Assembly (NCBI GenBank): GCA_023459275.1
Contig: JAEWVC010000085.1
Coordinates: 1 to 64,000, forward strand
Source of the DNA: Bacillota bacterium
GTDB lineage: Bacteria; Bacillota; Clostridia; Christensenellales; Aristaeellaceae
DNA length: 64,000 nt
Direction: 5' to 3'
Shown here: positions 7,410 to 14,615 of the stretch, piece after piece
Position numbering within the stretch: position 1 is the stretch's first letter
How the letters are laid out: every line of letters begins with the position of its first letter
Position numbers and translations under genes: made by a program
Notes under the pieces: model-generated
The model's database searches: none
What the model was told of the DNA's origin: nothing
What the model saw: only the letters and a program-made list of their open reading frames with translations

Positions 7410-8456
7410 ATGAAGAAGATCGGCATCGTAGGCACGGGGGAAACCGTAGGCATCGCCCATTTCCACGCCCAGGGGATTCAAAAGGACGGCCGCGCAAAGG
7501 TTTCCGCCGTCTATGACCTCAAGCGCGAAAATGCGGAGCGGTTCGTATCGGCCCATGGGATGGACGCTCTGGTGTGCGAAAGCGGTCAGCAGCTTTTGTC
7601 CCTGTGCGACGCGGTTATGATCTGTACCCCCAATGCGTTCCATGTCCCGTATGTGCTTGAGGCGCTTCAGGCGGACAAGGCGCTGCTGGTGGAAAAGCCG
7701 CTGTCCATTTCTTTGAAAGACTGCGCCCCCATCTTGGAAACGCTCAAGACCCATGCCCCCTTCCACATGGTGGGCTTCGTGTACCGCTACGCCGCGCAGA
7801 TGCAAATGCTCAGGGAGATCGTGCAAAATGAGTTGGGGCAGGTGTACACCTATAGCGCCTCCTTTGGCGGCAAGCGCCTGTCCGATCCCACCTTGCCCCT
7901 GGAATGGCGCATGCGCAGGGAAACCTCCGGCTCGGGGGCGTTGGGCGACTTTGGCAGCCATCTCATCGACAACGCCTATTTCGCGGCAGGGCTCCGCTTT
8001 ACTTCCATGACGGCCAGAACCTCCGTTTTTGTGGGGGAGCGGCCCTCGGATGCGAAGGGGCGCAGCTTTGTGGAAAACGATGATGCCGCGGTAATGATCG
8101 CCGCCGCGCAAAACCACGCGCTGGCTTCCTTTACCGTCAGCCGCGTGGGCATGGACGCTTTAAGCGTGCTGGTCACGGGGGAGGGCGGCTTGGTTAGGAT
8201 GTCCCTTTCGGAGAACGGAAAGCTGTATTTTTCTCCCAAGGCTAAAAACGGCGGCTACAGCGGGGAGATACGCACGGTAGACCCCGTTCCCCAAACGTAT
8301 TTTGACGGCTGGTTTGAAGGTGAGGATACCGCTTTTATCGATGGCCTGTACGGCAAGCCGGGGGAATACCCCGACCTGTACCACGGCTATTACGTGGAAC
8401 AGCTGCTGGCCATGGCCGAGGAAAGCGCGCAGAAGGCGGGGGAGGGGCTGGCATGA
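7410..8456 (+). CDS. Gfo/Idh/MocA-family oxidoreductase
   Basis: A 348-residue NAD(P)-dependent sugar or cyclitol dehydrogenase. The N-terminal Rossmann motif is GIVGTGETVGIAH (residues 4-16), the family hallmark EKP lies near 95-97, and the GDFGSHLIDNAYF segment near 178-190 carries the catalytic-type Asp/His of the C-terminal domain. Members oxidise or reduce hydroxyls of sugars, inositols or glycosides, often working with a xylose-isomerase-like TIM barrel partner. Such a partner overlaps its 3' end by 4 bp here (ATGA). It is part of the importer operon. The substrate is unknown. Confidence 0.88.
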   Translation: MKKIGIVGTGETVGIAHFHAQGIQKDGRAKVSAVYDLKRENAERFVSAHGMDALVCESGQQLLSLCDAVMICTPNAFHVPYVLEALQADKALLVEKPLSISLKDCAPILETLKTHAPFHMVGFVYRYAAQMQMLREIVQNELGQVYTYSASFGGKRLSDPTLPLEWRMRRETSGSGALGDFGSHLIDNAYFAAGLRFTSMTARTSVFVGERPSDAKGRSFVENDDAAVMIAAAQNHALASFTVSRVGMDALSVLVTGEGGLVRMSLSENGKLYFSPKAKNGGYSGEIRTVDPVPQTYFDGWFEGEDTAFIDGLYGKPGEYPDLYHGYYVEQLLAMAEESAQKAGEGLA

Positions 8457-9334
8457 AGATCGCATTTCACACCAACGCCTTTGTATGGGCCGGCGTTACG
8501 GATCTGCAAACCATCGCCGATGATGCCCTGGAAATGGGGTATGACGCTCTGGAGATCGGCCCCGGCATCCCCCTTGAAGAAGAAAAATTCCGCCGCGCCA
8601 TGAAGCGCATTTCCATTACGAATTTTATCTACTGCCGCAATTTTATCAGCGATGAGGAGGAGGAGGCGGCACATGAGCAGCGGGAGCTGTTTGCCCGCAT
8701 GGCCTTCGCTTCCTCCCTGGGCATTGAAAACATGGTGATCTCCACCGGTATTTCCCGCCGCCTGTCCCTGCCGGCGGCCAGCGGCAGCGACCCCATGAAA
8801 AGCATGGACCCGGTGGTGGCCTTTCTGGAAAGGGCGCTGGCCTATGCCCAAAAGCTTCATATGCGGCTTTTGCTGGAAAACTGCCCCATGTACCGCAACA
8901 TCGCCACATCGCCTGTGCTCTTTGAGGAAATTTTCCGCCGCGTTCCCGATTTGCGGCTGGGGCTTTGCTATGACGCCAGCCATTTTGTCTGGCAGATGAT
9001 CGAGCCCATCCAGCCGGTTTATGATTTCGGAAAGCGGATCGGCCATATCCATTTGAAGGATACGGCCATTGACCGGGCGCTTCTAAGCCGCGTGGGGATC
9101 CTCCATAACGTGGGCGCCGAACGGGGGATGCATCCTATGCAGTGGTGGCGGCACACGGTGATGGGCCAGGGGGAAATCGATTGGGCCAAATTCAAAAGAG
9201 CCCTTAACGACATCGGCTATTCGGGTTCCCTGAGCTTTGAAATGGAAGATTACCTCTATGAGTGCGACCCTGCTAAGGTGCGGCAGGGGCTTACATTGCA
9301 GCGGGAGTATCTGAAACGCGAATGGGGTTTATAG
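8453..9334 (+). CDS. sugar phosphate isomerase/epimerase (xylose isomerase-like TIM barrel)
   Basis: A 293-residue AP_endonuc_2/xylose-isomerase-like protein. Likely metal-binding or catalytic residues are seen in LLENCP (Glu near 142), LGLCYDASH (Asp/His near 174-177), GHIHLKD (near 199-205) and the terminal SFEMEDY Glu. The family isomerises or epimerises sugars, inositols and keto-sugars, usually with Mn/Co. It is translationally coupled (4-bp overlap) to the Gfo/Idh dehydrogenase, the common two-gene unit for oxidation and epimerisation of unusual sugars. The binding-protein gene follows after 44 bp. Exact reaction unknown. Confidence 0.85.
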   Translation: MKIAFHTNAFVWAGVTDLQTIADDALEMGYDALEIGPGIPLEEEKFRRAMKRISITNFIYCRNFISDEEEEAAHEQRELFARMAFASSLGIENMVISTGISRRLSLPAASGSDPMKSMDPVVAFLERALAYAQKLHMRLLLENCPMYRNIATSPVLFEEIFRRVPDLRLGLCYDASHFVWQMIEPIQPVYDFGKRIGHIHLKDTAIDRALLSRVGILHNVGAERGMHPMQWWRHTVMGQGEIDWAKFKRALNDIGYSGSLSFEMEDYLYECDPAKVRQGLTLQREYLKREWGL

Positions 9335-9378
9335 ACCGGCTACGGCCGGCTGTAAATAGAATAAAAGGAGGGAAGACC

Positions 9379-10374
9379 ATGAAACGGTTCCTTTGCACAC
9401 TGTTGGCGCTGGTTTTGACACTGTCCGTCACCGCGGCGCTGGCAGACGATCTCACTCCCATCACCGTGATTTACCATCCCACCATCGGCGGGACCACCGC
9501 CATCGCCATCGCCGAGGCCAAGGGCTTCTTCGAGGAGGAGGGCCTGAAAATCAACTATCAGCGCTTCACCTCCGGACCGCCTGAGATCGCGGCCATGGTG
9601 GCCGGGCGCGCGGACATCGGCTTCATCGGCTCCGGCGCGGCTTGGCTGGCCTTCCGCGGCGACGTCAACATCATCGCCCTGGACAACCTGGCCCTGACTG
9701 ACGAGATCATCGCCAAAAAGAGCAGCGGCATCCAGACTGTTGCGGACCTGAAGGGCAAGACCGTTGCCACCCAGCTGGGCACCGCGGGTGAGAACATCCT
9801 GAACATCGCCCTGGAGCGTGCCGGTATCTCCCGGGATGATGTGACCATCGTGAACATGGACAACAACAACCTGACCTCCGCCATCGCCAGCGCCGGCGCA
9901 ACGGGCGTGGATGCCATCGCGGGCTGGCAGCCCGGCACCACCGCCGCCCTGGAAGCTCTGGGCGACGACGGCATCAAGATCGCCTCCAACGCCGACTATC
10001 CCGACAAGGCGTTCCCCAGCGTCTGGGTGGTGAACAAGGATTTTGTGAAGAGCAATCCCGAAACCGTCCAGAAATTTGTCAACGCGCTGACCAAGGCCAT
10101 GGCTTACCGTGCCGAGAACATGTACGAAGCTTGCGAGTGGGCGTCCGAGAAAGCCGGCCAGGCGGCCAATGACATGTATTCCCAGATCCCCTTCGCCATC
10201 TGGCCCACCGGGGCTCAGCTGAAGGATTATTATGCCAACGGCGGCTTCGTAGACATGCTGGTGAACCTTCGCGAAGGCCAGGTGGCTGCCGGCAAGATCA
10301 CCGAGGCGGAAGTCAAGGATATCAATGATGTGTTCATCGGTACCTTTGCCGTCGAGGCCACCAAGGGGTACTGA
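9379..10374 (+). CDS. NitT/TauT-type substrate-binding protein (SsuA-like)
   Basis: A 331-residue secreted binding protein. A Sec signal peptide (MKRFLCTLLALVLTLSVTAALA) has a likely AxA cleavage near residue 21 and no lipobox Cys, so it may be held by other means or released. The mature part has the SsuA/THI5-like fold: TVIYHPTIGG at the start of lobe I, the YHP...GF(F)xxEGL pattern, GRADIGFIGSG and the GKTVATQLGT loop that normally touches the anionic group of sulfonates or similar ligands. ATG 9379 follows AAGGAGGGAAG. It supplies the ligand to the permease (5629) and ATPase (6620). A very stable hairpin follows the gene. Confidence 0.9.
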   Translation: MKRFLCTLLALVLTLSVTAALADDLTPITVIYHPTIGGTTAIAIAEAKGFFEEEGLKINYQRFTSGPPEIAAMVAGRADIGFIGSGAAWLAFRGDVNIIALDNLALTDEIIAKKSSGIQTVADLKGKTVATQLGTAGENILNIALERAGISRDDVTIVNMDNNNLTSAIASAGATGVDAIAGWQPGTTAALEALGDDGIKIASNADYPDKAFPSVWVVNKDFVKSNPETVQKFVNALTKAMAYRAENMYEACEWASEKAGQAANDMYSQIPFAIWPTGAQLKDYYANGGFVDMLVNLREGQVAAGKITEAEVKDINDVFIGTFAVEATKGY

Positions 10375-10424
10375 GCCGCAAGGCTTGACGCACAGAAATA
10401 CCATGTAATTCGTTAATGGAAGAA

Positions 10425-10459
10425 GGCCGGCCCGGACTGATGCTCGGTCCGGGCCGGCC
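10425..10459 (+). promoter_or_regulatory. strong intercistronic hairpin after the binding protein
   Basis: A 13-bp perfect GC stem (GGCCGGCCCGGAC / GTCCGGGCCGGCC) with a 9-nt loop and no real T-run. It is better explained as a 3'-end stabiliser or partial terminator, keeping binding-protein mRNA more abundant than the downstream enzymes, than as a full terminator. Confidence 0.6.
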
Positions 10460-10488
10460 TCTTCAAAGCGATGCCCGGAGGATGAAAA

Positions 10489-11748
10489 ATGAGATTGGCG
10501 CTTGACCATGCCCGGCGTTTTTGGGAGCCGGAGGCATTTGAAAAAAAGGCGGCCCAAGCGGCGCGCATCCGCGGGCAGTTGTATGCCGGCGGCGGGGAAG
10601 ATGCCAAAGCCTTGGGATGGCTAAGCTGTGATGCTGCCGCCGGGGAAATTGGCCGCCTTACGGAAAAGGCGAAGGAAGTATTTGAACAGGCGGATGCGCT
10701 GGTCATCGTCGGTGTGGGCGGCTCCAACCAGGCGGCCCGGGCCGTACTTCAATCCCTGCCCCACGGGGGCCCGGCGGTTTTATACGCCGGAAACACGCTG
10801 TCGGCTTTTGAACTTTCCCGGGTGCTTGATCAGATCGAGGGCAAGAACGTTTACCTTCATGTGATCGCCAAAAACTTTGAAACACTGGAGCCGGGCAGCC
10901 ACTACCGGGTGCTCCGCTCCTTCCTGAAAAAACGGTATACCCCGCGCGAGATGGCGGAGCGGGTGGTCATCACCGGCACGGAAGACACGCGCCTTCATGA
11001 GATCGCCCGGGAAAACGGCCATCTCTTCCTTCCCTTCCCAAGGGAGATCGGCGGGCGGTATTCCGCCTTTTCCCCCGTGGCGCTGTTCCCGCTGGCGTCG
11101 GCAGGGCTTGATATCCGTGCGTATCTTGAGGGCGGCGCACAAATGGAAGCATCTTTAAGGCGGGGGGACGCGGAACATCCTGCCCTTCTGTACGCCGCCG
11201 CCCGCAATTGCCTGTATGAGCGGGGATTTGATATTGAGCAGCTTGTGGCCTTCGAGCCGCGGTTTGCGTATTTCGCCATGTGGTGGCGCCAGCTTTTCGG
11301 CGAGAGCGAGGGAAAGGAACACAAAGGCATCTTTCCCTGTCAGGCCATCTACAGCGAGGATTTGCACGCCATCGGCCAGTACCTGCAGGAGGGGCGCAGG
11401 TGCCTGATGGAGACCTTCCTGGATGTCCTGGACCCGGGTGCGTCCGTCGTTGTGCCAAAGGACGCGGCCTTCCGGGATGGGTTCGACTATCTGGCGGGCC
11501 AGGATTTTTCCGGCATCAACCGCAAGGCGCAGGAAGCCACAATTTCAGCCCACAGTGAGGGCGGTGTGCCCTGCCTCCGCCTGACAACGGAAAAGCTGAA
11601 CGAGCGGGCGTTGGGGGAATTGTTTTACTTCTTTATGGCCGCCTGTGCCGTTTCCGGAAAGCTGCTGGGCGTCAACCCCTTTGACCAGGAGGGTGTGGAA
11701 GCCTACAAGCGCAGCATGTTTGCGGCGCTGGGAAAACCGACCAAATGA
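10489..11748 (+). CDS. phosphoglucose isomerase family protein with altered phosphate loop
   Basis: A 419-residue PGI-family aldose-ketose isomerase. SIS motif VGVGGSN is at 74-80, GGRYSAFSP near 188-196 and the PGI block GESEGKEHKGIFP...SEDLHAIGQYLQEG at 271-302. The three catalytic residues appear present: E301, H355 and K407. The loop that normally binds the 6-phosphate (SKTFTTxET or SKSGTTTEP) reads AKNFETLEP at 127-135, losing the phosphate-binding Ser/Thr residues and gaining a Glu. This suggests a sugar whose C6 group is not an ordinary phosphate. It follows the binding protein and precedes NagB-, aldolase- and TIM-like genes, so it probably supplies the ketose for the PFK-like kinase. 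Housekeeping PGI cannot be fully excluded. Confidence 0.85.
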   Translation: MRLALDHARRFWEPEAFEKKAAQAARIRGQLYAGGGEDAKALGWLSCDAAAGEIGRLTEKAKEVFEQADALVIVGVGGSNQAARAVLQSLPHGGPAVLYAGNTLSAFELSRVLDQIEGKNVYLHVIAKNFETLEPGSHYRVLRSFLKKRYTPREMAERVVITGTEDTRLHEIARENGHLFLPFPREIGGRYSAFSPVALFPLASAGLDIRAYLEGGAQMEASLRRGDAEHPALLYAAARNCLYERGFDIEQLVAFEPRFAYFAMWWRQLFGESEGKEHKGIFPCQAIYSEDLHAIGQYLQEGRRCLMETFLDVLDPGASVVVPKDAAFRDGFDYLAGQDFSGINRKAQEATISAHSEGGVPCLRLTTEKLNERALGELFYFFMAACAVSGKLLGVNPFDQEGVEAYKRSMFAALGKPTK

Positions 11749-11759
11749 GAGGGGAAGCC

Positions 11760-12575
11760 ATGGATTATTTCAGGATCAGTCCCCAAGCGCTGGGGCAGGA
11801 CGCCAGGATTCCCATTTTGAAGCTTGGCGACAGCGGCGAGGTGTTTTATGAGCTGGCCCTGTGCATGTTTCGGGAAATAGAAAGGAACAATCTTGCCGGG
11901 AAAAAGTCGGCCATCATCTGCCCGGTGGGCCCGGTGGGCCAGTATCCCATTTTTGTGCGGCTGGTGAACGAAAGCCGGCTTTCGTTGGAAAACTGCTATT
12001 TTTTCAACATGGACGAATACCTTCAGGACGGCGATGAATGGCTGGATGCGTCCGACCCCTTAAGCTTCCGGGGATACATGCAGCGGGAAGTGTACGGCAG
12101 GATCGATCCCGGTCTCCTCATGCCGCCGTCGCAACGCATTTTCCCGGACCCCAAGGATACCGCGGCCCTTGGAAAGCTGCTTAACAGCCTTGGCGGCGCG
12201 GACCTGTGCGTGGGCGGGATCGGCATCAACGGGCACGTAGCCTTCAATGAGCCGGAATCCGGCATGCCGGAGGAGGCGTTTCGGAACCTTTCCGTCAGGG
12301 CGCTTAACATCAGCCCGGAAACCAGAGCCGTGAACGCGGCGGGCTCTTTGGGGGGCGCGCTTCACGCCATGCCCCGCAGGTGCGTTACCATCGGCATGCG
12401 GGAAATTCTGGGCGCGAAAAAAATTCGGCTGGGCTGCTTCCGGGATTGGCACCGGGCGGTGGTCCGGCAGGCCGCCTATGGCGAACCGGGGACCCATTTC
12501 CCGGTTACGCTCCTGCAAAGCCATCCCGATGCCATGATCCTTGTAAATGAAAACGCGGCTAGGCAGCCGTACTGA
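11760..12575 (+). CDS. glucosamine-6-phosphate deaminase/isomerase-like protein (NagB/6PGL family)
   Basis: A 271-residue protein of the NagB/6-phosphogluconolactonase superfamily. The NagB motifs FNMDEY (83-88, with the general-base Asp) and GGIGINGHVAFNEP (152-165) are clear. In NagB the second motif is GNDGHIAFNEP, and its catalytic Asp141 is Asn157 here, while the His and Glu of the triad (H159, E164) remain. That makes ordinary deamination doubtful and fits an altered isomerase, lactonase or amino-sugar reaction. ATG 11760 follows GAGGGGAAG. It lies 11 bp after the PGI-like gene and 13 bp before the aldolase gene, inside the same operon. Confidence 0.8.
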   Translation: MDYFRISPQALGQDARIPILKLGDSGEVFYELALCMFREIERNNLAGKKSAIICPVGPVGQYPIFVRLVNESRLSLENCYFFNMDEYLQDGDEWLDASDPLSFRGYMQREVYGRIDPGLLMPPSQRIFPDPKDTAALGKLLNSLGGADLCVGGIGINGHVAFNEPESGMPEEAFRNLSVRALNISPETRAVNAAGSLGGALHAMPRRCVTIGMREILGAKKIRLGCFRDWHRAVVRQAAYGEPGTHFPVTLLQSHPDAMILVNENAARQPY

Positions 12576-12588
12576 AGGAGGAAAGACC

Positions 12589-13761
12589 ATGCCGCTGATC
12601 CCATTGCGCCCCTTGCTGGAAGCCACCGCACAGTACGGCTTTGCCCAGGGCGCGTTCAATGTCAATGCCGTGGCGCAGGCGAAGGCTGCTTTGGAAGTGC
12701 ACGAAATGTTCCGCTCCCCCGCGCTTTTGCAGGGGGCGGACCTGGCCAACGGTTTTATGGGCGGACGGACCGATTTTATGAACGCCACCCTGGAGGATAA
12801 AAAGAAGGGCGCGAAAAACATCGCCGATGCGGTGAAACGCCTGGCCGGTGAAGGAAACCTTCCCGTAGTGCTGCACCTGGACCACGGGCGGGATTTTGAC
12901 AGCGTGAAGGCCGCCATCGCGGGGGGCTACACCAGCGTGATGATCGACGGTTCCTCCCTGGCTTTTGCGGACAATGTGGAACTGACCCGTGAGGTAGTGA
13001 AATACGCCCATGCGCGGGGCGTGACCGTGGAGGGGGAACTGGGCGTGCTGGCCGGGATGGAGGACCATGTTTTCAGCGAACATTCCTCCTATACCAACCC
13101 CCTTGATGCCGTAGAATTTTTTAGAAAAACGGGCGTGGACTGCCTGGCCATCAGCTACGGCACCAAGCATGGCGCCGTAAAGGGGAAAAACGTAAAGCTC
13201 CGCCGGGAGATCGCCGTCGCCGTCAAGGAATGCCTGCTCCATGAAGGGATCTTCGGCGTGCTAGTAAGCCATGGCTCCTCTACCGTGCCCAAGTATATCG
13301 TGGACGAAATCAACGCCCTGGGCGGGGAGCTTAAGGACACGGAAGGGATTTCTCTTTCCGAATTGCTGGCCGTGATCCCCTGCGGTATCGGCAAGATCAA
13401 TGTGGATACCGACATCCGCCTGGCGGTGACAAGAAATCTCAAGGAACTGTTTGCCGCAAGGCCGGAGCTGCGGACCAGCGAAAAGGTGGGAGCGGTTTAT
13501 AGCCTGCTGGAGCGGAACAAAGCCGCCTTTGATCCCAGAGTATTTTTGACGCCCGTGATGGACATGGTGATGTACGGAAGAGAGGACCATGAAGACCTGA
13601 AGGCGGTTTCCGAATGTATTGAAAAGGGTGTCAAAGAGGTGGTGGGCACCTTGGTCGTGGCCTTTGGCAGCGTGGGGAAAGCGCCGCTTATCAGGCAGGT
13701 TTCCCTTGAAGATATGGCGCGGCGCTACCGAGCCATGGAAAGAGGAGGATCAAACGTATGA
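12589..13761 (+). CDS. class II (metal-dependent) fructose-bisphosphate aldolase family protein
   Basis: A 390-residue class II ketose-bisphosphate aldolase. Seen are LHLDHG at 95-100 (catalytic Asp98, metal His99), SVMIDGS near 116-122, VEGELG near 147-152 (metal-site region), SYGTKHG with metal His194, VSHGSS, and KINVDTDIR near the C-terminal phosphate site. It cleaves a ketose-(bis)phosphate into dihydroxyacetone phosphate and an aldehyde. ATG 12589 has AAGGAGGAAAG upstream, and the 3' end overlaps the TIM-like gene by 4 bp (ATGA). Its place beside PFK- and PGI-like genes suggests a dedicated aldolase for the unknown ketose 1-phosphate rather than the housekeeping enzyme. Confidence 0.9.
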   Translation: MPLIPLRPLLEATAQYGFAQGAFNVNAVAQAKAALEVHEMFRSPALLQGADLANGFMGGRTDFMNATLEDKKKGAKNIADAVKRLAGEGNLPVVLHLDHGRDFDSVKAAIAGGYTSVMIDGSSLAFADNVELTREVVKYAHARGVTVEGELGVLAGMEDHVFSEHSSYTNPLDAVEFFRKTGVDCLAISYGTKHGAVKGKNVKLRREIAVAVKECLLHEGIFGVLVSHGSSTVPKYIVDEINALGGELKDTEGISLSELLAVIPCGIGKINVDTDIRLAVTRNLKELFAARPELRTSEKVGAVYSLLERNKAAFDPRVFLTPVMDMVMYGREDHEDLKAVSECIEKGVKEVVGTLVVAFGSVGKAPLIRQVSLEDMARRYRAMERGGSNV

Positions 13762-14615
13762 AAACCATTTATTTAAATCTGAAACGCTTTGATGTGCCCG
13801 TGGAAATGGGGGGCGTCAACCGTCTGGCCCCTGTTTCCGGCTGGGGGAAAACCATCGTGGAAGGCACCCAGGAGGAATTGAAGCGTTTTTTGCCTGAAAA
13901 AGCCTCGTTCGTGATGTTCTTTCCGGAAGCGCATCTTCTTTCCGCGGCGGCCGCGCTTGCAAAGGACAGCCCGGTGAAGATCGGCTGCCAGGGAGTGTAC
14001 CGGGAGGACACGGCGGTTGGCGGCAATTTCGGCGCCTTTACCACCAACCGCCCCGCCTCCGTTGCCAGGGCGATGGGGTGCGAAGCCGTGCTTATCGGCC
14101 ATTGCGAAGAGCGCCGGGACAAGGCGGGGATTCTGGCGGAAGCCTGCGTGCAGGACCCGGCCGCCGTCAACCGCCTGCTGAATAAAGAGGTCAAGGCGGC
14201 GGTGAACCGCGGCATGCATGTGCTGTACTGCGTGGGGGAAACCATGGAGGAGCAGCCCCGCTGGCAGGAAGTGCTTCGGGAACAGATCACCGTGGGGCTT
14301 CAGGGGGTGGACACCGCGAATGTGGCCATCGCTTACGAGCCCGTTTGGGCCATCGGCCCCGGAAAGACACCTCCCGGCCCGGAATACATCACTAAGATCG
14401 CCCGCTTTTTAAAGGAAACCACCGGGGGGCTGCCGGTGTCCTACGGCGGCGGGCTGAAGGCGGACAACGCGCAAATGCTGGCCGGGATTGCGGAAATCGA
14501 CGGCGGACTGATCGCGCTGACGCGCTTTTCGGGGGAAATCGGGTTTTATCCCGGCGAATATATCCAAATTATCGATCTGTACTTGAAAGGAGCCTCCCAT
14601 GAAGTTATCGTTTGA
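13758..14615 (+). CDS. triose-phosphate isomerase family protein (divergent)
   Basis: A 285-residue TIM-barrel isomerase, longer than the usual 250. Catalytic residues are kept: N7 and K9 (NLK), H115 in IGHCEERR, and E194 in AYEPVWAIG with the flexible loop 6 (GPGKTPPG). The phosphate-binding elements differ: the usual YGGSV is YGGGL (229-233), and the C-terminal Gly-Gly of VGGASL is replaced by IALTRF near 252-257. TIM relatives such as EryH/LerI isomerise erythrulose phosphate, so the substrate may not be triose phosphate. It is coupled to the aldolase (4-bp overlap) and to the LarA-like gene (17-bp overlap), and probably converts the dihydroxyacetone-phosphate-like product for lower glycolysis. 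Confidence 0.85.
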   Translation: MKTIYLNLKRFDVPVEMGGVNRLAPVSGWGKTIVEGTQEELKRFLPEKASFVMFFPEAHLLSAAAALAKDSPVKIGCQGVYREDTAVGGNFGAFTTNRPASVARAMGCEAVLIGHCEERRDKAGILAEACVQDPAAVNRLLNKEVKAAVNRGMHVLYCVGETMEEQPRWQEVLREQITVGLQGVDTANVAIAYEPVWAIGPGKTPPGPEYITKIARFLKETTGGLPVSYGGGLKADNAQMLAGIAEIDGGLIALTRFSGEIGFYPGEYIQIIDLYLKGASHEVIV

